This document shows, in pieces, positions 1 to 7,465 of a stretch of DNA of 11,852 bases (position 1 is the first letter of the stretch; the number at the start of each line of letters is the position of its first letter). Source of the stretch: Patescibacteria group bacterium (lineage in GTDB: Bacteria; Patescibacteriota; Minisyncoccia; UBA6257; GWB1-50-10); NCBI GenBank assembly GCA_023380415.1, contig JAMCRC010000033.1:1-11852 (forward strand), in the 5' to 3' direction. The notes beneath the pieces were generated by a model. The model did not search any database. It was given only the letters and a program-made list of their open reading frames with translations, and was not told where the DNA came from. Made by a program: the position numbers and the translations under genes.

Positions 1-1
1 C

Positions 2-589
2 CGCATGAACCTCGGTCAGATCCTCGAGACCCACTTGGGGCTGGCGGCGAAGAAGCTCGGCTTCCGAGCGGTGGTCCCGAACTTCGTCGGCGCCTCCGAG
101 GATGACATCCGTGCCGAGCTCAAGACGGCCGACTACCGCGAGGACGGCAAGATGACCGTTTACGACGGCCTGACCGGCAAGCCGTTCCGCGATCCGGTGA
201 CCGTCGGCTACATTTACATGATGAAACTGAACCATCTCGTGGAGGACAAGATGCATGTCCGCTCGACCGGACCCTACTCTTTGATCACGCAGCAGCCCTT
301 GGGCGGCAAGGCCCAATTGGGCGGCCAGCGCTTCGGCGAAATGGAGGTGTGGGCCCTCGAGGGGTACGGAGCGGCACACATGCTCCAGGAGATGCTGACG
401 ATAAAATCCGACGATGTACTGGGACGTTCGGCCGCCTTCGAGTCGATCATCCGGGGCGAGGAGATCAAGAAGCCGAACATACCCGCCTCGTTCAACGTGC
501 TGGTATCGGAACTTAAATCCTTGGGTCTCAGCGTCGGCTACGAGTACGAAAAGGGCGCCTTTGACGAAGGGGAAAAGAACGAAGAATAA
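2..589 (+). CDS. rpoB: RNA polymerase subunit beta, C-terminal end (partial)
   Basis: This is the last 195 codons of the beta subunit of DNA-dependent RNA polymerase; the gene enters from the left edge. The reading frame opens with RMNLGQILETHLG, the conserved region near the end of RpoB. It continues through YDGLTGKPF, VTVGYIYMMKLNHLVEDKMH and RSTGPYSLITQQPLGGKAQ to GGQRFGEMEVWALEGYGAAHMLQEMLTIKSDD, the C-terminal clamp/anchor segment that packs against beta prime. The ATG at 5 is an internal methionine, not the start. A short acidic tail (EYEKGAFDEGEKNEE) follows the conserved SFNVLVSELKSLG stretch. The TAA stop lies 4 nt before the rpoC start, so the two subunits are surely co-transcribed. 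Identification is based on strong motif recall and is secure. Confidence 0.98.
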   Translation, partial: RMNLGQILETHLGLAAKKLGFRAVVPNFVGASEDDIRAELKTADYREDGKMTVYDGLTGKPFRDPVTVGYIYMMKLNHLVEDKMHVRSTGPYSLITQQPLGGKAQLGGQRFGEMEVWALEGYGAAHMLQEMLTIKSDDVLGRSAAFESIIRGEEIKKPNIPASFNVLVSELKSLGLSVGYEYEKGAFDEGEKNEE

Positions 590-593
590 AATC

Positions 594-3500
594 ATGAATA
601 ACGTCGATCTCAAATCATTGTCCATCAGCCTGGCCTCGCCGGACGAGGTCCTGGCCTGGTCCCACGGGGAAGTAACCAAGCCCGAGACCCTGAACTACCG
701 CACCCAGCGGCCTGAAAAGGACGGCCTTTTCTCGGAGCGCATTTTCGGTCCGACCAAGGATTACGAGTGCTACTGCGGCAAGTACAAGAAGATACGCTAT
801 AAAGGCGTGGTTTGCGAAAAGTGCGGCGTCGAAGTGACCAGAGCGGCCGTTCGCCGCGAACGGATGGGGCACATCTCGCTCGCGTCGCCGGTCGCTCATA
901 TCTGGTTCTTGAAGACCGTACCTTCGCGTCTCAGCCTGCTTTTGAACATATCCGTCCCGAAGCTCGAGAAGGTCATCTATTACGCCGCTTACGTGGTTAC
1001 CGGCGTCGACGCGGAGAACAAGAAGCGCGCCATCGCCGACCTCGACAAGGAATTCAAGTCATTGAAAGCCGAGAAAGCGGCCGACGAGAAGGCCCTGCGC
1101 GACAGGCAGGAGGAGCTTAAGGAGATATTGAATCTCTTGAAGCCAGGCCTGATTCTCACTCAGGACGAGTACTACCGCCTTTCGGAACGCTTCGGCGACG
1201 TTTTCGAGGCCGACCAGGGAGCCGGCGCCGTCCGCCGCATCTTGGAAAAGATGGACCTAAAAGCGGAGGCCAAGGGACTCGAAAAGGAACTTCAGACCGT
1301 AACGGACGCGAACCGCCAAAAGCGGCTCCTGCTCCGTCTGCGTCTTGTCCGGTCCCTGATCAAGGCGAATTTGCGCCCGGAATGGATGGTCATGACGGTT
1401 CTCCCGATCCTGCCACCGGACCTGCGTCCGATGGTCGCCTTGGACGGCGGCCACTACGCCACGGCCGACCTGAACGACCTCTATAGCCGAGTCATCAATC
1501 GGAACAACCGGCTTAAAAAGCTCATGGAGCTCAAGTCGCCCGAGGTCATCATCGTGAACGAAAAGCGCATGCTCCAGGAAGCGGTGGACGCGCTGATCGA
1601 CAATACCGCCCGTTTGGGAAGCCAGCTTCTTTCGTCGAAGCGCCGTCCGTTGCGCTCCTTGGCCGACATGCTCAAGGGGAAACAGGGCCGTTTCCGCCAG
1701 AACCTTCTCGGTAAGCGCGTCGACTACTCCGGCCGCAGCGTCATCGTGGGCGGTCCGGAACTGAAGCTCAACGAATGCGGCCTGCCGAAGCACCTGGCCC
1801 TAGAACTTTTCCGCCCCTTCGTAATTTCGAAGGTCATCGAGCGGAATCTGGCCTTCAACATAAAGCAGGCCAACCGCCTCATCGAACAGGGGCCGCCCGA
1901 GATCTGGGCCATTTTGGAAGAGGTTATCGCCGACCGGAAGGTGCTCTTGAACCGCGCTCCGACCCTCCATCGCCTTGGCATCCAGGCCTTCCGCCCCGTC
2001 CTCATCGAGGACTTGGCCATCCGCATCCCGCCTTTGGTCTGTTCCGCCTTTAACGCCGATTTCGACGGCGACCAGATGGCCGTCCACTTGCCGATCACGG
2101 TCGAGGCCCAACTTGAGGCCTCGGAGCTGATGGATGCCGGCAGGAACCTCTTGAAGCCGGCGAACGGCGATCCGGTCGTCTCTCCGTCGAACGACATGGT
2201 CTTGGGCAGCTACTTCCTGACCCATATCCACGAAGGGGCGAAGGGCGAAGGGCGGGCCTTTGCCTCGCTCTCCGAAGTTGTTTTGGCCTACGAGGAAGGC
2301 CACATCGACATCAATACCAAGATCAAGGTGGCTTTGCCGCAAGGCATCGTCGAGACCTCCTACGGCCGGCTCATCTTCCAGCAGATCATGCCGCCCGGCT
2401 TCGATCTGGTCTCGAAGACCCTCGACAAGAAGGGCCTTTCGAAGCTCGTTGGGCAGATAATCGAACACTATTCCATCGACGAGGCCAAGGACTATTTGGA
2501 CAAGATAAAGAACCTGGGTTTCCGTTACGCGACCTACTCTTCGACCACCTGGAGCATGTCGGATACGGTCATTCCGGAAAAGAAATCCGAGATCGTCGCG
2601 GCGGCGGACGCTCAAGCAGCCGTCCTCGAGGACCAGTACAACGAAGGGCTCCTTACGGAGAGCGAGCGCAAAGCGAAGTTCGATCAGATCTGGACCGAGG
2701 CCCGCGAAAAGATCGCGGACGAGCTCCCGCACGCTCTTAAAGAAGGGAACCCCATATTCTCGATCGTCGATTCCAAGGCCCGCGGCACTTGGGCCCAGAT
2801 GATCCAGATGATGGGCATGAAGGGCTTGGTGCAGGACACGAGCGGCGAAACGATGGAACTTCCCGCGAAGGGGTCCTACAAAGAAGGCCTTTCGGTCCTC
2901 GAGTATTTCATCACGACCCACGGAGCAAGAAAGGGTCTTATCGATACGGCCCTCAAAACGGCCCAAGCCGGTTATTTGACCCGCCGGTTGGTCGACGTTT
3001 CCCAGGACATATCCATACGGGAAGAAGATTGCGGCACCGACCGCGGCATCGAATTGGTCCGCGCCGAGGGCGACTCTTACGGTTATTCCTTCGCCGACCG
3101 GGTCTATGCCCGGGTCGCTTTGGAGGATATTCGGATCGATCGGAAGATAATCGTGCATAAGAACGAGATCATCGACCGCGAGGTGGCCAAAAAGATAGGC
3201 GAATCCAAGTTGGAAAAGATCGTGGTTCGGTCGCCGATAGCCTGCAAGACCCTCCATGGTATTTGCGCCAAATGCTACGGCTTGGACCTGGGCCGCAATC
3301 GCGAGGTCGGGATCGGCGAGGCCGTCGGGATCGTGGCCGCGCAATCCATCGGCGAGCCGGGTACCCAGCTTACGCTCCGCACTTTCCACCAGGGCGGCGT
3401 GGCCGGACAGGATATCACTCACGGCCTTCCGCGCGTCGAAGAGATCTTCGAAGCCAGGCCGCCGAAAGGCAAGGCCACGCTGGTCTCCGCCGACGGTGTC

Positions 3501-4289
3501 GTTTCCGCCATCGAGGAGCGCGGCCTTTCGACCATCATCAAAGTGACCGAGGTCGAAGGGACGAAAGGCGCGAAAAAGACCCGCCGCAAGAAAGGGGAAG
3601 CGAGCATGGCCGAATACCTGGTGCCGGCGAACGCCACTATCTTGGTCGAGGTCGGGGACAAGGTGAAGCGGGGCGATCAGATGTACTCCGGTCCTTTGGA
3701 CATCAAGGAGGTCTTGGCTTACAGGGGCGTCGATGCCGTCATCCACTACATCGTGAACGAGGTCCAGCGAATTTATGTTCCTGAAGGAGCCGCCATAAAC
3801 GACAAGCATATCGAGATAATCGTGCGGCAGATGCTTTCCCGCGTTTCCATCAAAGAGAGCGGCGATACCGACTTCATGAAAGGAGAGATAATCGGCAAGA
3901 GCAAATTCTTGGAAGTGAACCGCAACGTCAAGAAATCCAAGAAAGAGCCGGCCAAGGCCATCCAGCGCGTCTTCGGAGTCACGCGCGTCGCTCTCACCAC
4001 CGAGAGCTTCCTCTCCGCCGCCTCGTTCCAGGAGACCGCCCGGGTGCTCGTTTCGGCCGCCGTCGAGCGGAAGCTCGATATCCTCCGCGGACTCAAAGAG
4101 AACGTCATTATCGGCAAACTGATCCCGGTCGGGACCGGTTTCCGCGGCCTTTCGGAGGAAAAGCTCGCCGCTTTGCGGGAAAAATTGACGGCTCGTCCGG
4201 AAACTGATAATCTGGTTTCGCCGACCGAAGAAGCGGCTCCCGCCGCCGAAGCGGCCGAGAAACCGGCCGCCGAAGCGGGGAATCAATAA
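594..4289 (+). CDS. rpoC: RNA polymerase subunit beta prime
   Basis: This is the catalytic beta-prime subunit of RNA polymerase, 1231 aa. The ATG at 594 is chosen because MNNVDLKSLSISLASPDEV is the normal RpoC opening; the open frame reaches back to 414 but that part overlaps rpoB and is not RpoC-like. Visible motifs are the first zinc site C59, C61, C74, C77; the coiled-coil clamp region around 140-250; the rudder/lid region with VNEKRMLQEAVDALIDN; the active-site NADFDGDQM (487-495, Mg-binding D489, D491, D493); the second zinc site C813, C884, C891, C894; and the trigger loop GEPGTQLTLRTFHQGG (920-935, catalytic H932). Length is close to Bacillus RpoC (about 1200) and shorter than E. coli (1407), so no large lineage insert is expected. 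The last ~25 residues are an Ala/Glu/Pro-rich tail. No Shine-Dalgarno precedes the ATG. rpsF starts 6 nt downstream. Confidence 0.98.
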   Translation: MNNVDLKSLSISLASPDEVLAWSHGEVTKPETLNYRTQRPEKDGLFSERIFGPTKDYECYCGKYKKIRYKGVVCEKCGVEVTRAAVRRERMGHISLASPVAHIWFLKTVPSRLSLLLNISVPKLEKVIYYAAYVVTGVDAENKKRAIADLDKEFKSLKAEKAADEKALRDRQEELKEILNLLKPGLILTQDEYYRLSERFGDVFEADQGAGAVRRILEKMDLKAEAKGLEKELQTVTDANRQKRLLLRLRLVRSLIKANLRPEWMVMTVLPILPPDLRPMVALDGGHYATADLNDLYSRVINRNNRLKKLMELKSPEVIIVNEKRMLQEAVDALIDNTARLGSQLLSSKRRPLRSLADMLKGKQGRFRQNLLGKRVDYSGRSVIVGGPELKLNECGLPKHLALELFRPFVISKVIERNLAFNIKQANRLIEQGPPEIWAILEEVIADRKVLLNRAPTLHRLGIQAFRPVLIEDLAIRIPPLVCSAFNADFDGDQMAVHLPITVEAQLEASELMDAGRNLLKPANGDPVVSPSNDMVLGSYFLTHIHEGAKGEGRAFASLSEVVLAYEEGHIDINTKIKVALPQGIVETSYGRLIFQQIMPPGFDLVSKTLDKKGLSKLVGQIIEHYSIDEAKDYLDKIKNLGFRYATYSSTTWSMSDTVIPEKKSEIVAAADAQAAVLEDQYNEGLLTESERKAKFDQIWTEAREKIADELPHALKEGNPIFSIVDSKARGTWAQMIQMMGMKGLVQDTSGETMELPAKGSYKEGLSVLEYFITTHGARKGLIDTALKTAQAGYLTRRLVDVSQDISIREEDCGTDRGIELVRAEGDSYGYSFADRVYARVALEDIRIDRKIIVHKNEIIDREVAKKIGESKLEKIVVRSPIACKTLHGICAKCYGLDLGRNREVGIGEAVGIVAAQSIGEPGTQLTLRTFHQGGVAGQDITHGLPRVEEIFEARPPKGKATLVSADGVVSAIEERGLSTIIKVTEVEGTKGAKKTRRKKGEASMAEYLVPANATILVEVGDKVKRGDQMYSGPLDIKEVLAYRGVDAVIHYIVNEVQRIYVPEGAAINDKHIEIIVRQMLSRVSIKESGDTDFMKGEIIGKSKFLEVNRNVKKSKKEPAKAIQRVFGVTRVALTTESFLSAASFQETARVLVSAAVERKLDILRGLKENVIIGKLIPVGTGFRGLSEEKLAALREKLTARPETDNLVSPTEEAAPAAEAAEKPAAEAGNQ

Positions 4290-4295
4290 CCAACG

Positions 4296-4730
4296 ATGGA
4301 AGAATCAACCAAGAAAAAATACGAGCTGACGTTCTGGCTCCCGACCGAGGATGCCGGAGCGGTCAAGGGATTGCTTGCGAAGCACGGCGTCGAGGTCTTG
4401 GCCGAAAGGCCCGTCTCGAAGTTCTCCCTGAGCTATCCGATCAAAAAAGCGACCTCCGCTTTTTTGCACTCCTACGCTTGCGCTATCGAGCCGGAAAAGA
4501 CGGGCGATCTCGTCGCCGATATCGAAGCGGTCCCCGGCGTCCTGCGCTCTCTTTTGAGCGTGGTCGTCGAACGGGCGGATCGCCCGGCCGGAGCGATCGG
4601 AGAGATCGGCATCGGAGCCGGCCGCGGCCGCGGCATTTTCGGCCGCCGGGCGCGGACGGAAAGCCCCGCCGTAGGTGAGGTTTTGACGAACGAGGCCCTG
4701 GAAAAAAAGATCGAAGAGATATCCAAGTAG
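4296..4730 (+). CDS. rpsF: 30S ribosomal protein S6, short N-terminal helix and C-terminal tail
   Basis: The 144-aa product is recognised as S6, which binds 16S rRNA with S18 in the small-subunit platform. Matching features are the first strand YELTFWL (9-15), the SLSYPIKKATSAF segment (44-56, matching the usual 'LAYPIKK' signature), the strand HSYACAIEP, and VLRSLLSVV (82-90) as the last strand. It diverges from textbook S6: the stretch between the first two strands is short by roughly ten residues. After residue 95 there is an added tail of about 50 aa with a Gly/Arg-rich part (IGAGRGRGIFGRRAR) and a predicted helix (LTNEALEKKIEEI). Its neighbours ssb and rpsR are the classical S6-SSB-S18 cluster, which strongly supports the call. 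It lies 6 nt after rpoC with no Shine-Dalgarno sequence, so it is probably translated from the rpoBC message. Confidence 0.9.
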   Translation: MEESTKKKYELTFWLPTEDAGAVKGLLAKHGVEVLAERPVSKFSLSYPIKKATSAFLHSYACAIEPEKTGDLVADIEAVPGVLRSLLSVVVERADRPAGAIGEIGIGAGRGRGIFGRRARTESPAVGEVLTNEALEKKIEEISK

Positions 4731-4732
4731 TG

Positions 4733-4748
4733 TGCTAAAATAAGAGGA
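4733..4748 (+). promoter_or_regulatory. Extended -10 promoter placed for leaderless ssb mRNA
   Basis: Directly after the rpsF stop, TGCTAAAAT (4733-4741) matches an extended -10 element (TG-n-TATAAT-like). Exactly 7 nt separate it from the ssb ATG at 4749. Transcription normally starts about 7 nt after the -10 hexamer, so the first transcribed base would be at or next to the A of ATG, giving a leaderless message. I see no clear -35, which an extended -10 can lack. The AGAGG just before the ATG is too close (1-2 nt) for a normal Shine-Dalgarno. Confidence 0.5.
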
Positions 4749-5195
4749 ATGAACGTCAATAAGGTCTTCATATTAGGCAATTTGACCCGCGATCCGGAAT
4801 TGCGGCAGACCCCGACCGGCCAATCCGTTTGCTCGTTGGGCGTGGCGACCAACACGTTCTTCACCGATCGGAGCGGCCAAAGGCAAAAACGGGCCGAGTT
4901 CCACACCATCGTCGTTTGGGGCCGCCAAGCGGAGATCGCGAACCAATTTTTGAAGAAAGGAAGCAGCGTTTTCGTCGAAGGCCGATTGCAGACCCGTTCC
5001 TGGCAGGATAAGCAGGGCCAACCGCGCAAGACCACCGAGATCATCGGCGAACGCATCCAGCTGGGACCGCGTCCTTCTGGAATGCCTGCGGCTTCGGGCG
5101 GAGCGCCGGCTATGGACGAGGCGCCGCATGACGAGCTTCCGGAAATAAATCTCGAAGAAGGGAGCGATATCAAGCCGGAAGAGATACCATTCTAG
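4749..5195 (+). CDS. ssb: Single-stranded DNA-binding protein
   Basis: A 148-aa SSB that coats single-stranded DNA during replication, repair and recombination. The OB-fold spans about 1-106, with typical blocks NKVFILGNLTRDPELRQTPTGQSV, KRAEFHTIVVWGRQAEI, LKKGSSVFVEGRLQTRSW and TTEIIGERIQLG. A short Pro/Gly/Ala linker (107-120) and an acidic segment lead to the C-terminal tip EEIPF. This is the conserved amphipathic tail (DDIPF in E. coli) that recruits partner proteins, so the gene is intact. It sits between rpsF and rpsR, the usual place for ssb in many bacteria. The -10-like element 7 nt before its ATG suggests a second, internal promoter that would allow ssb and rpsR to be expressed separately from rpoBC. 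Confidence 0.97.
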   Translation: MNVNKVFILGNLTRDPELRQTPTGQSVCSLGVATNTFFTDRSGQRQKRAEFHTIVVWGRQAEIANQFLKKGSSVFVEGRLQTRSWQDKQGQPRKTTEIIGERIQLGPRPSGMPAASGGAPAMDEAPHDELPEINLEEGSDIKPEEIPF

Positions 5196-5205
5196 TAAAA
5201 ACCAC

Positions 5206-5418
5206 ATGCCAATGAAACCAAAACAGTGCTTTTTCTGCTCGCAGAACACGCAGATCATAGATTTTCGGGAGACGGAAACCTTGAAGCGGTTCGTTTCGAG
5301 CCAGGGGAAGATAATCGACCCGCGCCATACCGGCCTTTGCGCCAAACATCAACGCCAGATCGCCAAGGCGATAAAGCGCGCCCGGGTGATGGGCCTTCTG
5401 GCCTTCACGAAGAAATAA
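5206..5418 (+). CDS. rpsR: 30S ribosomal protein S18, zinc-ligand form
   Basis: A 70-aa S18, partner of S6 on the 30S platform. Family blocks are IIDFRETETLKRFVSSQGKIIDPRHTG (17-43) and KHQRQIAKAIKRARVMGLLAF (47-67). The protein keeps a CxxC (C8, C11) and a C-x2-H (C45, H48) and so is probably the zinc-binding (C+) version of S18. Many bacteria carry a cysteine-free version instead, often as a second copy used under zinc shortage. The start is taken at ATG 5206, 10 nt after the ssb stop; ATG 5212 would remove only two residues (MP). No Shine-Dalgarno sequence is visible. No rplI (L9) follows, although L9 is encoded next to S18 in many bacteria. Confidence 0.96.
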   Translation: MPMKPKQCFFCSQNTQIIDFRETETLKRFVSSQGKIIDPRHTGLCAKHQRQIAKAIKRARVMGLLAFTKK

Positions 5419-5500
5419 CGGTTACGGGGTACGGAGCGGTAAGAAAATACGGAAGAACGGCTTCGTGTTTTCGTAGAGGGTTCGTAATTCGTGGATTTTT

Positions 5501-6100
5501 ATGCTCGAGAATTTTCCTCTCAATCTCTCATTGTTCAACGCCGTCCACGGACTGGCGGGCGTAACGCCGCTTCTCGACGCAGCCGGGATATTTTGCGCCC
5601 TGTATCTGCCCTACGTTCTGGTCTTGGCCCTGGTCTTCTTCGTTTTCAAACAAGGAACGACCAAAGAACGGATGGGCGTTTTTTTGACCCTGGTCCTCGC
5701 GGCCATAATCTCCCGGGGAATATTCGTCGAGTTCGTCCATTTCGCCTGGCCGGTCGCCAGGCCCTTTGCGGCCTTAGGGTTCACTCCCTTGATCGGCGAA
5801 AGCGGCGCTTCCTTCCCATCCGGCCACGCTTCGTTATTTTTCGCTTTGAGCTTTATGCTCTTGGCCTTCGATCGCAAGTGGGCCTATTGGTTCATCGGCC
5901 TTTCGCTTTTGAACGGCCTGGCTCGGATATTCGTCGGAGTCCATTATCCACTGGATATTCTGGGCGGCATAGCCGTCGGTTTCGTTTCGTACCTTATCGT
6001 TAAAAAACTCGTTCGACCCGATCGGTTCCGCGCCGCATCGGTTCCAGCCACCCCAACTGCGTTAATCGGTGAAGAGACCGATCAAAACGAGAACGCTTAA
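5501..6100 (+). CDS. PAP2-family membrane phosphatase, probable lipid (undecaprenyl-PP) phosphatase
   Basis: A 199-aa integral membrane protein of the PAP2 / type-2 phosphatidic acid phosphatase superfamily. About five hydrophobic segments are visible (roughly 26-49, 58-79, 108-124, 128-146 and 152-170). The catalytic motifs are present in order: ARP (86-88), PSGH (106-109) and the ARIFVGVHYPLD block (141-152), which supplies R142, the catalytic H148 and D152. In the first motif (K-x6-RP) the Lys position is H80, a departure from consensus. Size and the VGVHYPLD spelling resemble BcrC-type undecaprenyl-diphosphate phosphatases that recycle the peptidoglycan lipid carrier, but other lipid phosphatases cannot be excluded. 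The start is the first ATG after an in-frame TAG at 5474; no Shine-Dalgarno is seen. The charged C-terminal ~30 residues overlap the next gene. Confidence 0.88.
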   Translation: MLENFPLNLSLFNAVHGLAGVTPLLDAAGIFCALYLPYVLVLALVFFVFKQGTTKERMGVFLTLVLAAIISRGIFVEFVHFAWPVARPFAALGFTPLIGESGASFPSGHASLFFALSFMLLAFDRKWAYWFIGLSLLNGLARIFVGVHYPLDILGGIAVGFVSYLIVKKLVRPDRFRAASVPATPTALIGEETDQNENA

Positions 6101-6680
6101 CCGATCGGCGGCGATCGCGTTGCGGAATGGGGGAGTGGGAATAATCCCGACCGATACGCTCTACGGCATCGTCGCTTCGGCCTCGTCCCGTTCCGCCGTG
6201 GCCCGCGTTTACCGCCTCCGTCGGCGCGATCCGAAAAAACCTTCGATAATCCTGATAAGCGATCAGGCCGATCTCGGCGCCTTCGGCGTCAGGCTGACGC
6301 CGGCCCAAAGGGATATTTTGAGGCGAATTTGGCCGGGGAAATTCAGCGTTATTTTCAGGGTCCCGTCCGGCCGGCGTTACTTGGACCGCGGGACCGGTTC
6401 TTTGGCGTTTCGCTTGCCCCGAGCGTTGGATCTGCGGAGGTTCTTGGGGATATCCGGACCGCTCATCGCCCCCAGCGCCAATTTCGAGGGGGACCCGCCG
6501 GCGCTCACGGTGGCCGAAGCCCGGAAATATTTCGGCGACAAGGTCGACCTTTACGTCGATCGGGGGCCGAAAAAAGGGGCTCCGTCAACCGTGGTCGCTT
6601 TTCGCGGCCGGCGGCTCGAAGTGCTGCGGGCGGGGGCCGGAAGGTTGCCTAAAGGCCTGGAGTATGTTAAGCTCCAGTGA
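6069..6680 (+). CDS. Sua5/YciO/YrdC-family protein, probable threonylcarbamoyl-AMP synthase
   Basis: This 203-aa protein is a single YrdC-like domain. Such enzymes make threonylcarbamoyl-adenylate from threonine, bicarbonate and ATP, the first step of the t6A37 modification of tRNAs reading ANN codons. Signatures are PTDTLYG (27-33), the VYRLRRRDPKKPSIILI segment (47-63), FRLPRALDLRRFL, the SANFEGDP block (136-143) and APSTVV (171-176). It lacks the extra C-terminal Sua5 domain, as in the short TsaC form. The GTG at 6069 is the first possible start after an in-frame TAA at 6063, so the N-terminus is well defined and the gene overlaps the phosphatase by 32 nt, implying translational coupling. 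A YciO-type paralogue of unknown function is the main alternative. miaA, another tRNA A37-region modifier, lies in this window on the other strand. Confidence 0.87.
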   Translation: MKRPIKTRTLNRSAAIALRNGGVGIIPTDTLYGIVASASSRSAVARVYRLRRRDPKKPSIILISDQADLGAFGVRLTPAQRDILRRIWPGKFSVIFRVPSGRRYLDRGTGSLAFRLPRALDLRRFLGISGPLIAPSANFEGDPPALTVAEARKYFGDKVDLYVDRGPKKGAPSTVVAFRGRRLEVLRAGAGRLPKGLEYVKLQ

Positions 6681-6704
6681 AGGCCGTAATGGCTTTTTAA
6701 TTTA
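6680..6704 (+). terminator. Weak intrinsic terminator-like hairpin before secE
   Basis: Starting at the last base of the sua5/tsaC stop codon, AAGGCC (6680-6685) pairs with GGCTTT (6691-6696), with one G-U pair and a 5-nt loop. It is followed by TT-AA-TTT. The stem is only 6 bp, so termination would be partial. It is placed to separate the upstream genes from secE-nusG-rplK. Confidence 0.4.
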
Positions 6705-6714
6705 GCTAAAACCA

Positions 6715-6900
6715 ATGACCGCCAAGATAAAGAACTTCTTCCGGGAGTCCCGCGAGGAATTGAAGCGGGTCAACTGGCCCCGCCGGGACGAAACCGTCCG
6801 TTATACCGTCTTCGTGATAGTTTTTTCGGTCGGCCTGTCGCTCTTCCTCGGGCTTTTGGATTTCATCTTCGTTCAGGTCCTCCAAAGGACGGTTTTGTAA
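6715..6900 (+). CDS. secE: Protein translocase subunit SecE
   Basis: A 61-aa SecE, the small clamp subunit of the SecYEG channel in the cytoplasmic membrane. It has the typical minimal bacterial layout: an N-terminal amphipathic helix, the signature ESREELKRVNWPRRDET (11-27, with the conserved 'V.WP' core) and one transmembrane segment at about 30-55. There are no extra N-terminal membrane helices such as those of E. coli SecE. Immediate linkage to nusG (1-nt gap) is the classical arrangement and confirms the call. No Shine-Dalgarno sequence precedes the ATG. A 34-nt gap with a weak terminator-like hairpin lies upstream, so an unidentified promoter may be nearby. Confidence 0.96.
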   Translation: MTAKIKNFFRESREELKRVNWPRRDETVRYTVFVIVFSVGLSLFLGLLDFIFVQVLQRTVL

Positions 6901-6901
6901 T

Positions 6902-7462
6902 ATGCTCATCGATTCGGAGAAAAAAAAGACGAACGAGAGTCGGGCGTGGTACGCCATTCACACTTATGTCGGTTACGAAGATGCGGTGGCCCGCTATCTG
7001 AAACAGCGGGTGGAATCGCTTTCAATGAGCGACAAGATCTTCAGCGTGGTCGTTCCGAAAGAAGTGAAGATCAAGATCAAGAACGGCAAGCGGTTGAAGA
7101 GCGAAGAGAAGATCTATCCTGGCTATGTCCTGGTGGAAATGGTCCTCGACAACGACAGTTGGTACGTGGTCCGCAATACGCCGCGGGTGACCGGTTTCGT
7201 TGGCGCCGACAGCGCCACCCCGACGCCGCTTTCTAAGACGGAAGTGGACGAACTCTTGATCCGGCTGGGCGGAGCCGAGCCGAAGTTCAAGGTTGACTTG
7301 AAAGAGGGCGAGGTGGTAAAAATAACGGACGGTCCTTTCAAGGACCAGGAGGGTAAAGTGTCGGAAGTGGACGACGAGCACGGCAAGGTGAAGGTGCTGG
7401 TCCCGATCTTCGGTCGGGATACGCTGGTCGAACTCGACTCGCTCCAAGTAAGAAAGATATAA
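6902..7462 (+). CDS. nusG: Transcription termination/antitermination factor NusG
   Basis: A 186-aa NusG, the universal elongation factor that binds the RNA polymerase clamp, affects pausing and Rho-dependent termination, and can link polymerase to ribosomes. The NGN domain covers about 14-122 (RAWYAIHTYVGYEDAV, then SVVVPKEVKIKIKNGK, IYPGYVLVEM and VVRNTPRVTGFVG). The KOW domain covers about 132-186 (LKEGEVVKITDGPFKDQEGKV, then VLVPIFGRDTLVELD). Length is standard, with no inserted domain. A short charged N-terminal extension (SEKKKTNES) precedes the NGN fold. It starts 1 nt after secE and ends 3 nt before rplK, so the three genes form one transcription unit. It acts on the polymerase whose large subunits are encoded earlier in this window. 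Confidence 0.98.
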   Translation: MLIDSEKKKTNESRAWYAIHTYVGYEDAVARYLKQRVESLSMSDKIFSVVVPKEVKIKIKNGKRLKSEEKIYPGYVLVEMVLDNDSWYVVRNTPRVTGFVGADSATPTPLSKTEVDELLIRLGGAEPKFKVDLKEGEVVKITDGPFKDQEGKVSEVDDEHGKVKVLVPIFGRDTLVELDSLQVRKI

Positions 7463-7465
7463 AAC

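Noticed and set aside
1800..4286. 828-codon open frame on the minus strand opposite rpoC
   Set aside because: It is a shadow frame caused by GC-rich third positions of rpoC; it has no recognisable domain, while rpoC on the + strand has all its motifs.
4201..4286. Repeated GCCGCCGAAGCGG words at the end of rpoC as a functional DNA repeat
   Set aside because: They encode the low-complexity Ala/Glu tail of RpoC and are explained by codon repetition.
4621..4634. 14-bp GC palindrome in rpsF as a terminator or protein-binding site
   Set aside because: It lies inside the coding frame, has no T-run and fits codons for alternating Gly-Arg; kept only as a note on the S6 tail.
361..5438. 14-base identical stretch GGGGTACGGAGCGG within rpoB (361-374) and after rpsR (about 5425-5438)
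   Set aside because: One 14-mer match in a 12-kb GC-biased sequence is compatible with chance; no flanking similarity is seen.
5419..5500. Possible promoter, terminator or small RNA in the 82-nt gap before the phosphatase gene
   Set aside because: Only a 4-bp stem (GAAG/CTTC) and repeated TACGG words are visible; no convincing -10, T-run or tRNA fold.
6681..6714. tRNA-Trp gene before secE, as found in many bacteria
   Set aside because: The gap is only 34 nt and cannot hold a tRNA; no tRNA-like arms were found in other gaps either.
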